DNA from: Candidatus Cloacimonas sp. 4484_140
GTDB taxonomy: Bacteria > Cloacimonadota > Cloacimonadia > JGIOTU-2
Direction: 5' to 3'
DNA length: 15,911 nt
Assembly (NCBI GenBank): GCA_002049945.1
Contig: MVCT01000009.1
Coordinates: 1 to 15,911 of the forward strand
Part shown: positions 7,850 through 15,130 of the stretch, one piece after another
Layout of the letters: each line of letters opens with the position of its first letter
Position numbering within the stretch: position 1 is the first letter of the stretch
The notes under the pieces: generated by a model
Seen by the model: the letters and a program-made list of their open reading frames with translations, nothing else
What the model was told of the DNA's origin: nothing
Databases searched by the model: none
Position numbers and translations under genes: made by a program

Positions 7850-9760
7850 ATGAAACTTTACACAAGAGATTTTATTTCAATACTTATTGTTGTGATCGTT
7901 ATTGTCGTATTTCATGTTCTGGATATTTTTCCTTATATTACCGGGATTTTCGCACCGATTCAGGGCAGAATCTATGATACGATCGAGGATGCTGGAGATG
8001 TTTTTAATGAAGCCGAGAAAAAGGGGTATAGTCCCGAAGGTGGATTCCTCATGCTCAGTGATTTTGAAACTCCGGAAGAACTCCAAAAATGGCGCTACGA
8101 AGATGTTATACTATACCAGTCAAACCAATTTGTACATAGTGGTGATCAGTCTGGGAAAGTTGAGTTCCTGGCAAATCGGGGTGCTGCTCCCAAGATTTTT
8201 CTGCAGTACTTCCCCAAACGCTGGTCTAATTTTGAAGCACTAAATTTCGAAATATACAATCCCTCTCAATCAAAGCTGAGAGTTATTCTCCAAATAAAAG
8301 ACCGCAGTGAAAAACGATTCAAATATGATCTATATCTTGAACCGCAACAATGGAATAAATTTTCAATTCCAATTGATGAAATGTCTGATAAGATCAATAT
8401 CAAGAAAATTGTCGATCTGAATTTCTTCCGCTGGAAACCATCTCAAGATGCTGTGATCTATATTGATGATGTGAAGCTGGTTACCTCGCAGTATGAGGAT
8501 AAAAAAATATTTGCAAAACCTACGCAAACCCAGCAAAAGGTAAAAGATATTTCTTCTCAGCAGGATTACGAGATCACAAAAACCTATTATTCCCAAGGAA
8601 ATACAACCACCTTTAGAGTTAAAAATCCTAATAAAATTGGCATTGAGAATACACCCTGTACAGGTGTTGTTGAGTTTCCTGCAGGAAAAGTTTTTGAAAA
8701 AACAATAATGCTCCTCAAAGATCCCGGCGGTCAGGATATCCCTTATCAAATAAAGGTTACACATTCCTGGCCAGATGGCAGCTTCAAAGAAGCACAGCTC
8801 GATTTCCAGGCAAGCTTTCAAGCTAATGAAGAAAAGCAGTTTTCTCTTCTCTATGGCAGCGAACTCGCGAAAATGAATTTCAAATCAGGCATCACTGTCC
8901 GCTACAAAGAGAACGTCATTCAGGTAAGTACAGGTAAATTACGATTTGATCTTAATAAGAACCATTTCACCCTGCTGGACAAAGCATGGCTTGACGCCAA
9001 TGGTGATGGTTATTATTCAGATAATGAACTTGTGTCTGATGGGGAAGACATCATCATGACGCACAATGGCATCTTTTATCAGAGCTCCTATGATTTCTCT
9101 ACCTATAATGTTGAGATGGTCGAAGCCGGACCACTTAGAACAACCTTCAGAGCAGAAGGATATCTCAGGAGCAGCAGCGGGTATGATCTGTGCAAATTCA
9201 TTGCACTTATCACTGCATTTGCAGAACAGAGTTTCGTGGAAATTTCATTGGACTTCATTTTTTCAAAAACTGCTCCGATTGAATCAGCGGCAATTTATAT
9301 ACCATACTCTGAGGAAATCTCTCAGGTATATTCACCAAATACAGGGGTGCAGATGGATCTTCCGGTTGTTATTTATCAGTCTGATATTGAAAAATCCGAG
9401 GTGCGAAGTCAGGGTCGCAAACTGCTCTTTGATCAGAACCTTTCACGCTGGGTGGATGCAAGCAATCTTACAGGCGGTGTGATGCTTGCAGTCAAACCAT
9501 TCTGGGATCTTACCCAATTTGGTTATTACATTCAGGAAAAAGATGTCACCCTTATGCTTTGGCCTCCCTATGCTCAGGAAATCGATATAAAATATACTCT
9601 GCGAAATAAAATGCGTCCTAATTATGCAAATCTAAGAAATCAGGATTTCAACAGAACTCATGACATTCTCATCTATTTCCATGGTAGTGATATTGAACAG
9701 ATCAAAACCACTGAAGTTGCCCAAGCATTTCTGCATCCTGTTGAGTTTATCTCAAAATAA
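7850..9760 (+). CDS. Membrane-anchored carbohydrate-active-like protein: CBM-like domain plus RIFT-barrel/lyase-like region
   Basis: 636 residues. Residues 9-29 are one strongly hydrophobic helix without a clear cleavage site, so the rest is probably periplasmic and membrane-tethered. Residues about 65-212 look like a jelly-roll carbohydrate-binding domain of the CBM11/CIA30 kind: FLMLSDFE at the start, alternating beta strands, VIYIDDVKLV at the end. Residues about 255-360 contain FPAGKVF and WPDGSFKEA followed by a beta-rich stretch, resembling the first (RIFT-barrel) domain of exo-rhamnogalacturonan-lyase-like proteins. D382-x-N384-x-D386-G387 through E393 is a textbook EF-hand-type calcium loop. 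No catalytic residues can be assigned. A role in trimming, binding or modifying the exported glycan is inferred from the domains and from location between transferases and a deacetylase, which starts 3 bases after this gene. It could also be a non-enzymatic scaffold. Confidence 0.6.
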   Translation: MKLYTRDFISILIVVIVIVVFHVLDIFPYITGIFAPIQGRIYDTIEDAGDVFNEAEKKGYSPEGGFLMLSDFETPEELQKWRYEDVILYQSNQFVHSGDQSGKVEFLANRGAAPKIFLQYFPKRWSNFEALNFEIYNPSQSKLRVILQIKDRSEKRFKYDLYLEPQQWNKFSIPIDEMSDKINIKKIVDLNFFRWKPSQDAVIYIDDVKLVTSQYEDKKIFAKPTQTQQKVKDISSQQDYEITKTYYSQGNTTTFRVKNPNKIGIENTPCTGVVEFPAGKVFEKTIMLLKDPGGQDIPYQIKVTHSWPDGSFKEAQLDFQASFQANEEKQFSLLYGSELAKMNFKSGITVRYKENVIQVSTGKLRFDLNKNHFTLLDKAWLDANGDGYYSDNELVSDGEDIIMTHNGIFYQSSYDFSTYNVEMVEAGPLRTTFRAEGYLRSSSGYDLCKFIALITAFAEQSFVEISLDFIFSKTAPIESAAIYIPYSEEISQVYSPNTGVQMDLPVVIYQSDIEKSEVRSQGRKLLFDQNLSRWVDASNLTGGVMLAVKPFWDLTQFGYYIQEKDVTLMLWPPYAQEIDIKYTLRNKMRPNYANLRNQDFNRTHDILIYFHGSDIEQIKTTEVAQAFLHPVEFISK

Positions 9761-9763
9761 GTT

Positions 9764-10531
9764 ATGACATCTCACGCAATTCCTTTTCTGATGTACCACA
9801 ACATCCTGCCGGAAGGTGACCCCTATACAATCACGAAAGAAATGTTCCGGAAGCAGATGGCTTTGCTCGGTGAGTTGGATTATTCTTGTATCGCTGTCAA
9901 TGAGTTTGCAGAAAGGGTGCAAAATCCTTCCAAACAAGCAAAAATAACTGTATGCCTTACCTTTGATGACGGGTATGCTAATAATTTTAAATACTGCTTG
10001 CCTGAACTTGAAAAGTACGAGTTCGGCGCTACTTTTTTTGTCACAACCTGCCTGATCGATTCCAAAATCGGGTTTTCCGAAAATCAAATACGCTCACTTT
10101 CCGACAAAGGAATGGAAATCGGCTCCCATACGGTGAATCATGTTTTTCTCTCAAATCTCCCCGATGAAAAATTGTATTATGAATTGGAAGAGTCTAGAAG
10201 GCAACTCGAAGTAATAATTCATAAACCTGTCACAAGTCTGTCGCTGCCCGGTGGAAGAGGAAATAAAAGAATTGTTGAAGCAGCACAAAAAGCCGGCTAC
10301 AAAACACTCTGTACTTCTATGTATCATACAAATAATCCTGATTCTAATCTCTTTTCGCTGGGGCGAGTTCCAATAAAAAGAAAATATACACTAGAATTGT
10401 TTCAAAAAATAGTTTCTCTTGATCCTTCAGTTTGGAAATCTATGAAATTCAGACAGGATATTAAATTTTTCATTCAGAGAATACTCGGCAACAAATTATA
10501 TCACTCTATCTGGGAAATGAAGTATGAGTAA
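9764..10531 (+). CDS. NodB-type polysaccharide deacetylase (CE4 family)
   Basis: 255 residues. The CE4 metal-dependent core is clear: motif 1 TFDDG at 66-70, with D68 as predicted base and D69 as metal ligand; motif 2 SHTVNH at 121-126, with H122 and H126 as the other ligands; and a motif 3 stretch LPGGRGNKRI at 161-170. The start IPFLMYHNI is typical of the family. No signal peptide or membrane helix is obvious, so the protein may act in the cytoplasm or use another anchor. Family members remove N- or O-acetyl groups from amino sugars in exopolysaccharide, peptidoglycan or chitin-like polymers. Its 8-base overlap with the following GT2 gene (ATGAGTAA) suggests both act on the same glycan, as icaB/pgaB and icaA/pgaC do, although that equivalence is not shown here. 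Confidence 0.88.
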   Translation: MTSHAIPFLMYHNILPEGDPYTITKEMFRKQMALLGELDYSCIAVNEFAERVQNPSKQAKITVCLTFDDGYANNFKYCLPELEKYEFGATFFVTTCLIDSKIGFSENQIRSLSDKGMEIGSHTVNHVFLSNLPDEKLYYELEESRRQLEVIIHKPVTSLSLPGGRGNKRIVEAAQKAGYKTLCTSMYHTNNPDSNLFSLGRVPIKRKYTLELFQKIVSLDPSVWKSMKFRQDIKFFIQRILGNKLYHSIWEMKYE

Positions 10532-11690
10532 TATGGGCTGGATAATCGCTTTCTGGGTCTCTTGCATCATACTTTTCTACGTATATTTTGGATATCCTAT
10601 CCTTATACTTTTTTTATCAAAATTGATGCCAAAGCACTTTGTGAAATTCTCCGATGAAGAGCTAAGAGACGGATCGGTTCTGCCTAAAATCAGCTTTTTT
10701 ATACCTGCCTATAATGAGGAACAAGTTATAGAGAAAAAGATACGTAATACGCTCGAGCTTGATTACCCGAAAGATAAGATCGAGATCGTCGTTGCATCAG
10801 ATGGATCTGATGATAAAACAGTTGAGATCGCAGAACTTTATTCAGATGAAATACAGCTTATTGCTTATAATGTGCGCGAAGGAAAAACGAGCTTGATCAA
10901 TAAAACTGTTCCAAAGCTAAAGGGAGAGATCATCGTCTTTTCCGATGCGTCAGCAATGCTTGTTGTAAATGCTCTAAAAAAACTTATTTCTCCTTTTAAA
11001 GAACCAAATATCGGTAGTGTGTCCGGTCTCTATATTTTGCGTGATGCATCATCAACTTCCCGCGCAGAGGGCGAGGGTTTTTACTGGCATTATGAAACCT
11101 TTTTAAAAACAAACGAGAGTAAATTTTATTCAATATTAGGAGCTCACGGCGCTTTGTATGCACTTAGGAAATCTCTCTTCCAAACACTTCCTACCCGGGC
11201 GATCAATGACGACTACATTCTTCCTATGTATGCAGTTCAACAGAAGAAGCGCGCTGTGTACGAACCCGGTGCTGTTGCAGTGGAAGAAGGAACTACTTCG
11301 GTGGGAGGAGAAATGAGGCGGCGTATTCGAATTTCAGTCGGGAATTTTCAGCAGCTCTTTCTTCTGAGAAAACTTCTCAATCCATTCCGCGGCAGGATCG
11401 CTTTTGAATTTCTCTCACATAAATTCCTGAGAAGTTTTTCATTCCTCTTTATGATCGCTCTGTTCGTTTCAAATATTTTTATCCCCATTCTCAGATTCCG
11501 TATCTTTTTACTTCTTCAAATCCTTTTCTATGTGCTAGGGTTGAGCGGAATTGTGTTCTTTAAGAACAAAAAAATGCCTGTTCTTTTAACGGTTCCTTTT
11601 TACTTGATCATAATTAATTATGCTGCTTTTATCGGACTGTTCAAATATCTCTTTCGAATGCAGAAAGTTACCTGGGAGAGACCTCAGTGA
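10524..11690 (+). CDS. Membrane GT2 glycosyltransferase
   Basis: 388 residues. One N-terminal membrane helix (about 6-34), then a GT-A catalytic domain: FIPAYNEE (59-66), VVASDGSDD (89-97), FSDASA with metal-binding D141, INDDYILP (227-234) supplying the acceptor-side acid, and EMRRRIRIS (263-271). Three to four helices follow from about 300 to 378. The layout resembles the cellulose/hyaluronan/PNAG-synthase branch of GT2, but the Q-x-x-R-W motif of processive synthases is replaced by RRRIR, so processive activity is uncertain. It should build a beta-linked glycan or add a sugar at the inner membrane. The ATG is preceded by a partial GGGA; an alternative ATG lies three codons downstream. It overlaps the deacetylase gene by 8 bases and the permease gene by 4. 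Confidence 0.88.
   Translation: MSNMGWIIAFWVSCIILFYVYFGYPILILFLSKLMPKHFVKFSDEELRDGSVLPKISFFIPAYNEEQVIEKKIRNTLELDYPKDKIEIVVASDGSDDKTVEIAELYSDEIQLIAYNVREGKTSLINKTVPKLKGEIIVFSDASAMLVVNALKKLISPFKEPNIGSVSGLYILRDASSTSRAEGEGFYWHYETFLKTNESKFYSILGAHGALYALRKSLFQTLPTRAINDDYILPMYAVQQKKRAVYEPGAVAVEEGTTSVGGEMRRRIRISVGNFQQLFLLRKLLNPFRGRIAFEFLSHKFLRSFSFLFMIALFVSNIFIPILRFRIFLLLQILFYVLGLSGIVFFKNKKMPVLLTVPFYLIIINYAAFIGLFKYLFRMQKVTWERPQ
11674..11678 (+). promoter_or_regulatory. Ribosome binding site deciding the GTG start of the LolC/E-like gene
   Basis: GGGAG sits 8 bases before the GTG at 11687 but 14 bases before the in-frame ATG at 11693. The spacing favours the GTG, which also gives a GTGA overlap with the stop of the upstream gene. 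Confidence 0.55.
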
Positions 11691-12895
11691 GCATGTATTA
11701 CATCCGGCTTGCACGTACCTATCTTACATCTGGAAACCACAAATTCCTCTCTTTTGGCAACGCTATCTCTGTTGTAGGAATTTTCCTTGGTGTTTTTGCC
11801 CTGATCGTGGTCATGTCCGTGATGAACGGATTGGAAGAAGACATCACAGAGCGAATCATCGGGCTGCATTCGGAGATCAAAATTTATGCAAAGGATTTTG
11901 CACGGCTTACGAGCTGGCAGCAGATCGAAGAGAAGATTCCGAACAAATCAATAACAGGAATAAGCCCAATCGTACAGGCAGAACTAATGCTTCTTCACGA
12001 GAAAAAAGTGAGTGGTACCATTTGCCAGGGCATTGACATCTCTAAGCATGATGAAATCACAAATTTGCTGAGAAGAATATACATCGGCGCTCCCACACAA
12101 GAAGAGATGAAAGATGGTATAATTGTTGGTTCGGACCTTGCTCTTATCCTTGGTGTGAACTGGGGAGACGAACTGACGCTCACGTCCCCTATTGCAGACC
12201 AGCCGACTCCATTTGGCATGATGCCGAAAAGCAAAACTCTAAAAGTTGTCGGGCTGTTCTACACCGGCATTCCTGAATACGACATGAAATACTCCTACAC
12301 AGACATTCACACCCTTCAAAAATTTCAAAATATGGACGATGCAATCACATATCTGGGCATCAAAACGGTTTCACCCAAAAAATCCCTTAGCGTCGCAAAG
12401 AATATCCGGGCTGAACTTGGCAATTCCTATGAAGTGCTGGATTGGAGAGAATTTGAGAAGCATCTTTTTACTGCCATCCGATTTGAGAAGAAGATCATGT
12501 TCCTTGTGCTTGTGCTAATATTTCTTATCACAGCATTCAATATGATCGGAAATTATCTCAAGCTGGTTGCTCAGAAACGTCAGGACATCGGTATCCTCAA
12601 ATCCTTTGGAGCAAAGAAAAAAGATGTCATGAAGATATTTTTATATAATGGATTATTTATTTATTTGATCGGAACGGTATCCGGTTTTATTGTGTCTCTT
12701 GGACTTCTCTTTGCCCAGATAAAATGGCAGTTCATACAAATTCCCATATCCGGAATGCCCTTCCAAACTCTTCCTGTGAAAATTGAGCTTTTCGACCTGC
12801 TGCTCGTTGCGTTTATATCACTTGCCATCTCGCTGTTCACCACTCTCATTATGAATGTTGATGCCATAAAGGTTATTCAGGAAGCAGAAGAATAG
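11687..12895 (+). CDS. lolC/E: LolC/LolE-family lipoprotein-releasing ABC transporter permease
   Basis: 402 residues, the usual length for LolC/LolE. The N-terminus YYIRLARTYLTSGN leads into helix 1 (about 24-47, ending VMSVMNGLE). A large periplasmic MacB-type domain spans about 50-265, and three C-terminal helices lie near 269-288, 318-345 and 368-388. The cytoplasmic coupling segment QKRQDIGILKSFGAKKKDV (296-314) is the FtsX-family signature contacted by the LolD ATPase. The protein should extract mature lipoproteins from the inner membrane for hand-over to LolA. No lolD lies in the window, so the ATPase must come from elsewhere. The GTGA overlap ties translation to the polysaccharide GT2 gene; an envelope role fits, and a lipoprotein Wza is a plausible client, but any specific link is inference. 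Confidence 0.9.
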   Translation: MSMYYIRLARTYLTSGNHKFLSFGNAISVVGIFLGVFALIVVMSVMNGLEEDITERIIGLHSEIKIYAKDFARLTSWQQIEEKIPNKSITGISPIVQAELMLLHEKKVSGTICQGIDISKHDEITNLLRRIYIGAPTQEEMKDGIIVGSDLALILGVNWGDELTLTSPIADQPTPFGMMPKSKTLKVVGLFYTGIPEYDMKYSYTDIHTLQKFQNMDDAITYLGIKTVSPKKSLSVAKNIRAELGNSYEVLDWREFEKHLFTAIRFEKKIMFLVLVLIFLITAFNMIGNYLKLVAQKRQDIGILKSFGAKKKDVMKIFLYNGLFIYLIGTVSGFIVSLGLLFAQIKWQFIQIPISGMPFQTLPVKIELFDLLLVAFISLAISLFTTLIMNVDAIKVIQEAEE

Positions 12896-12904
12896 AATAG
12901 TTCT

Positions 12905-13540
12905 CTAACTTTCCTCGCTAAACAATATTTCCTCAATACACTCCCTTGCACAGGTATAAGAAAATCCCTTTCTCTGCAAAAATGCAAGAGCTTTATTCCT
13001 GCGTTCGCGGGGTTCCAATTTCATATATCTTGTTTTGCGTTTTGAGAGTTCCTTGATTGCCATTTCATGCTCATTCTCCCCTGAAAGATACTCCTCACTC
13101 AACCTTTTTATGATCTCGTTTGAGATACCTCTTTGCTTTAATTTCTGCCTGATGGCAAAGTTCCCTTGGGGATGATGGGTTATCAAATCCAAGATGTAGG
13201 ATTCTGCAAAATTTTCATCATTGATGAAGCCCTTCGCCTCATATTTTGCAATAAGTGCATCAATAGTTGATCTGGAAATTTTCTTGCTTGTGAGCTTTAT
13301 TAAAATCTCTTTTTTAGAGCGAAATCGGTATCCCAGGAATTGCAGGAGAATATTTTCTGCCTCAAAGAATTCTATCTTTTCACGCAACTTATTAAAGTTA
13401 TCGGGCTGGAAGATTTGCCCTTGTTCCAGCCCGAATTTTTGTAATACTTTGTTTGATGAAACAGAAAAACTGAACTCACCATCAATGAAAATATCGTATA
13501 AGCGTCTATTCTTTCTCTTTTTTATCCTTGTTATCTTCAT
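12905..13540 (-). CDS. recX: RecX, regulator of RecA
   Basis: 211 residues, within the normal RecX range. The N-terminal MKITRIKKRKNRRLYDIFIDGEF matches the beta-strand extension of longer RecX proteins, which supports this ATG even though it lies inside recA. Three-helix repeats follow, with the family stretches LGYRFRSKKEIL (69-80), KGFINDENFAESYI (103-116) and RKGFSY (190-195). RecX binds within the groove of RecA filaments and caps or destabilises them, limiting recombination and co-protease activity. The reading frame overlaps the last 35 bases of recA, making translational coupling very likely, and there is no separate ribosome site. It converges with the LolC/E-like gene; only 9 bases separate the stop codons. 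Confidence 0.93.
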   Translation of the reverse strand: MKITRIKKRKNRRLYDIFIDGEFSFSVSSNKVLQKFGLEQGQIFQPDNFNKLREKIEFFEAENILLQFLGYRFRSKKEILIKLTSKKISRSTIDALIAKYEAKGFINDENFAESYILDLITHHPQGNFAIRQKLKQRGISNEIIKRLSEEYLSGENEHEMAIKELSKRKTRYMKLEPRERRNKALAFLQRKGFSYTCARECIEEILFSEES

Positions 13541-14549
13541 TTTTAGAAGGTACTTCTATGCCGAGTGCCTTTTTCACTTTTTTCTCGACCTGTTCTTTGA
13601 CCTTTTGATTCTCACGCAAATATTCTTTTGCCTGGTCCTTGCCCTGACCGATCTGAGTTCCTTCATAAGAATACCACGAACCCTTCTTTTGGATGATATT
13701 CGCATTCACTGCTTCGTCCACAAGAATGCCGAGTGAGGAGATGCCTTTGCCATATATGATATCAAACTGAACTGAGCGGAAAGGAGGAGCAAGCTTATTC
13801 TTCACGATCTTTACCCAGATCACATTACCGAGGATCTCGTTTGAAGCACTTTTGATCTTGGGTCCGGCTTTGACCTCGATTCGTACTGAAGAATAGAATT
13901 TCAATGCCACGCCGCCGGTTGTTGTTCTGGGATTCATATAAGGAGTGACGCCGATCTTCATACGGGTCTGGTTGATGAAGATGAGTGAGCAGTGTGATTT
14001 ACCGATCACGCCTGTAAGTTTTCGCAGCGCCTGTGACATAAGACGTGCCTGTAATCCAACATGAGTATCGCCCATATCACCCTCGATCTCAGCTTGAGGA
14101 ACCAGTGCAGCTACAGAGTCCACAATAATAAGATCAACTGCATTGCTTCGTACCAGTGTTTCCGCAATCTCCAGCGCCTGCTCGCCAGTATCCGGCTGTG
14201 AGATGAGCATTTCGTCAGTATTGATACCAAGCCTTCGTGCATAAGAAGGATCCAATGCGTGTTCAGCATCAATAAAAGCGATCACACCACCCATTTTCTG
14301 GGCTTCGGCTGCAATGTGCAAAGCCAGTGTGGTTTTACCTGATGCTTCTTCACCGTAGATTTCCGAGACTCTTCCACGGGGAATTCCACCCACACCAAGT
14401 GCAGCATCAAGATTTATCGCACCTGTAGGTATGGTCTCGATATCGACTCTGACATCATCACCAAGCCGCATGATCGAGCCCTCGCCGTACTTTTTACGGA
14501 TTTGTCCCATTGCAGTAACTAAGGATTCTTTGTAATTTTCCTTTTTCAT
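13506..14549 (-). CDS. recA: RecA recombinase
   Basis: 347 residues; numbering matches E. coli RecA through Q194. Walker A is G66-EEAS-G71-K72-T73 (canonical GPESSGKT). Catalytic E96 lies in IDAEHALDP, Walker B in IIVDSVAAL with D144, and Q194 in FINQTR. Loop L2 reads IGVTPYMNPRTTTGG, one residue longer than the usual form and with Arg where E207 normally sits. RecA forms ATP-dependent filaments on single-stranded DNA for homologous recombination and SOS induction. The C-terminal tail is a mixed-charge Lys/Glu/Asp run whose codons also encode the start of RecX. The ATG overlaps the thpR stop (ATGA), with a strong GGAGGT site inside thpR, so recA is expressed from the operon rather than only from its own promoter. 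Confidence 0.98.
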   Translation of the reverse strand: MKKENYKESLVTAMGQIRKKYGEGSIMRLGDDVRVDIETIPTGAINLDAALGVGGIPRGRVSEIYGEEASGKTTLALHIAAEAQKMGGVIAFIDAEHALDPSYARRLGINTDEMLISQPDTGEQALEIAETLVRSNAVDLIIVDSVAALVPQAEIEGDMGDTHVGLQARLMSQALRKLTGVIGKSHCSLIFINQTRMKIGVTPYMNPRTTTGGVALKFYSSVRIEVKAGPKIKSASNEILGNVIWVKIVKNKLAPPFRSVQFDIIYGKGISSLGILVDEAVNANIIQKKGSWYSYEGTQIGQGKDQAKEYLRENQKVKEQVEKKVKKALGIEVPSKNEDNKDKKEKE

Positions 14550-15130
14550 TGTATATTACCTCCGTCTTTATCTATTTTTTTTAAAGGAAATGTTTTCAAA
14601 ATTGAATATATCGGACCCGAGGGGGTGAGCCGGCTCTTGAAAAGTGTGAGCTCCCCGCACTTAACAATATCATCTATCGGTATCAGGTTTGAGGAAATTT
14701 TCTCCCATTCAATATTTCGTGCAAATTTTACTCTGCCAAGCGTGGTATGCAGTGCCAGGGGGCGTTTCTCTTTACTGAAACCCAGATCATACAATGCCAG
14801 GTCAACACCTCTGAAAAGCTTCGATGCAGACTCTGTGTCATCCTTCATGTCATACCATATTAGGCGCGGACGTTCGGGATTGGGGATCATTTCTACATCC
14901 TTAAAGGAAATCGTGAATGGAGAATACTTGCCGGTAATGCCTTCAATGGGGGCATTTAGGTCTTCCAGAACACGCTCGTTCACATCGCCGAGAAATTTAA
15001 AGGTTACGTGCAGGTTCTTCTTATCTACCCACTTGATCCCTTTGGGAATATAGCCCTTCAATATCTCGACATTGCGTGCAATGCGCACTTTCAGCTCGTC
15101 AGGAAAATCAATTGCAAGAAAAAGTCTCAT
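14546..15130 (-). CDS. thpR: RNA 2',3'-cyclic phosphodiesterase / 2'-5' RNA ligase family
   Basis: 194 residues, normal for the ThpR/LigT 2H phosphoesterase family. It starts MRLFLAIDFPDEL, the usual first strand. The two catalytic H-x-T-x motifs are HVTF at 41-44 and HTTL at 128-131. Family members open 2',3'-cyclic phosphate RNA ends and, in vitro, can join tRNA halves by 2'-5' linkage; the physiological substrate is unsettled. thpR commonly lies directly before recA, usually after cinA; here an adenosine-specific kinase gene takes the cinA position. Its ATG overlaps the preceding stop by one base (TGATG) and its stop overlaps recA's ATG by four, so all three genes are coupled. Confidence 0.93.
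   Translation of the reverse strand: MRLFLAIDFPDELKVRIARNVEILKGYIPKGIKWVDKKNLHVTFKFLGDVNERVLEDLNAPIEGITGKYSPFTISFKDVEMIPNPERPRLIWYDMKDDTESASKLFRGVDLALYDLGFSKEKRPLALHTTLGRVKFARNIEWEKISSNLIPIDDIVKCGELTLFKSRLTPSGPIYSILKTFPLKKIDKDGGNIQ
14558..14563 (-). promoter_or_regulatory. Shine-Dalgarno site of recA inside thpR
   Basis: GGAGGT on the minus strand, 8 bases before the recA ATG, is formed by thpR codons for Gly-Gly near its C-terminus. It gives recA a strong start independent of thpR termination and confirms the recA initiation codon. Confidence 0.75.

Noticed and set aside
8363..8821. 152-codon minus-strand open frame
   Set aside because: It lies wholly antisense to the lyase-like gene, has no recognisable domain and a Cys/Ile/Leu-rich composition typical of a shadow frame.
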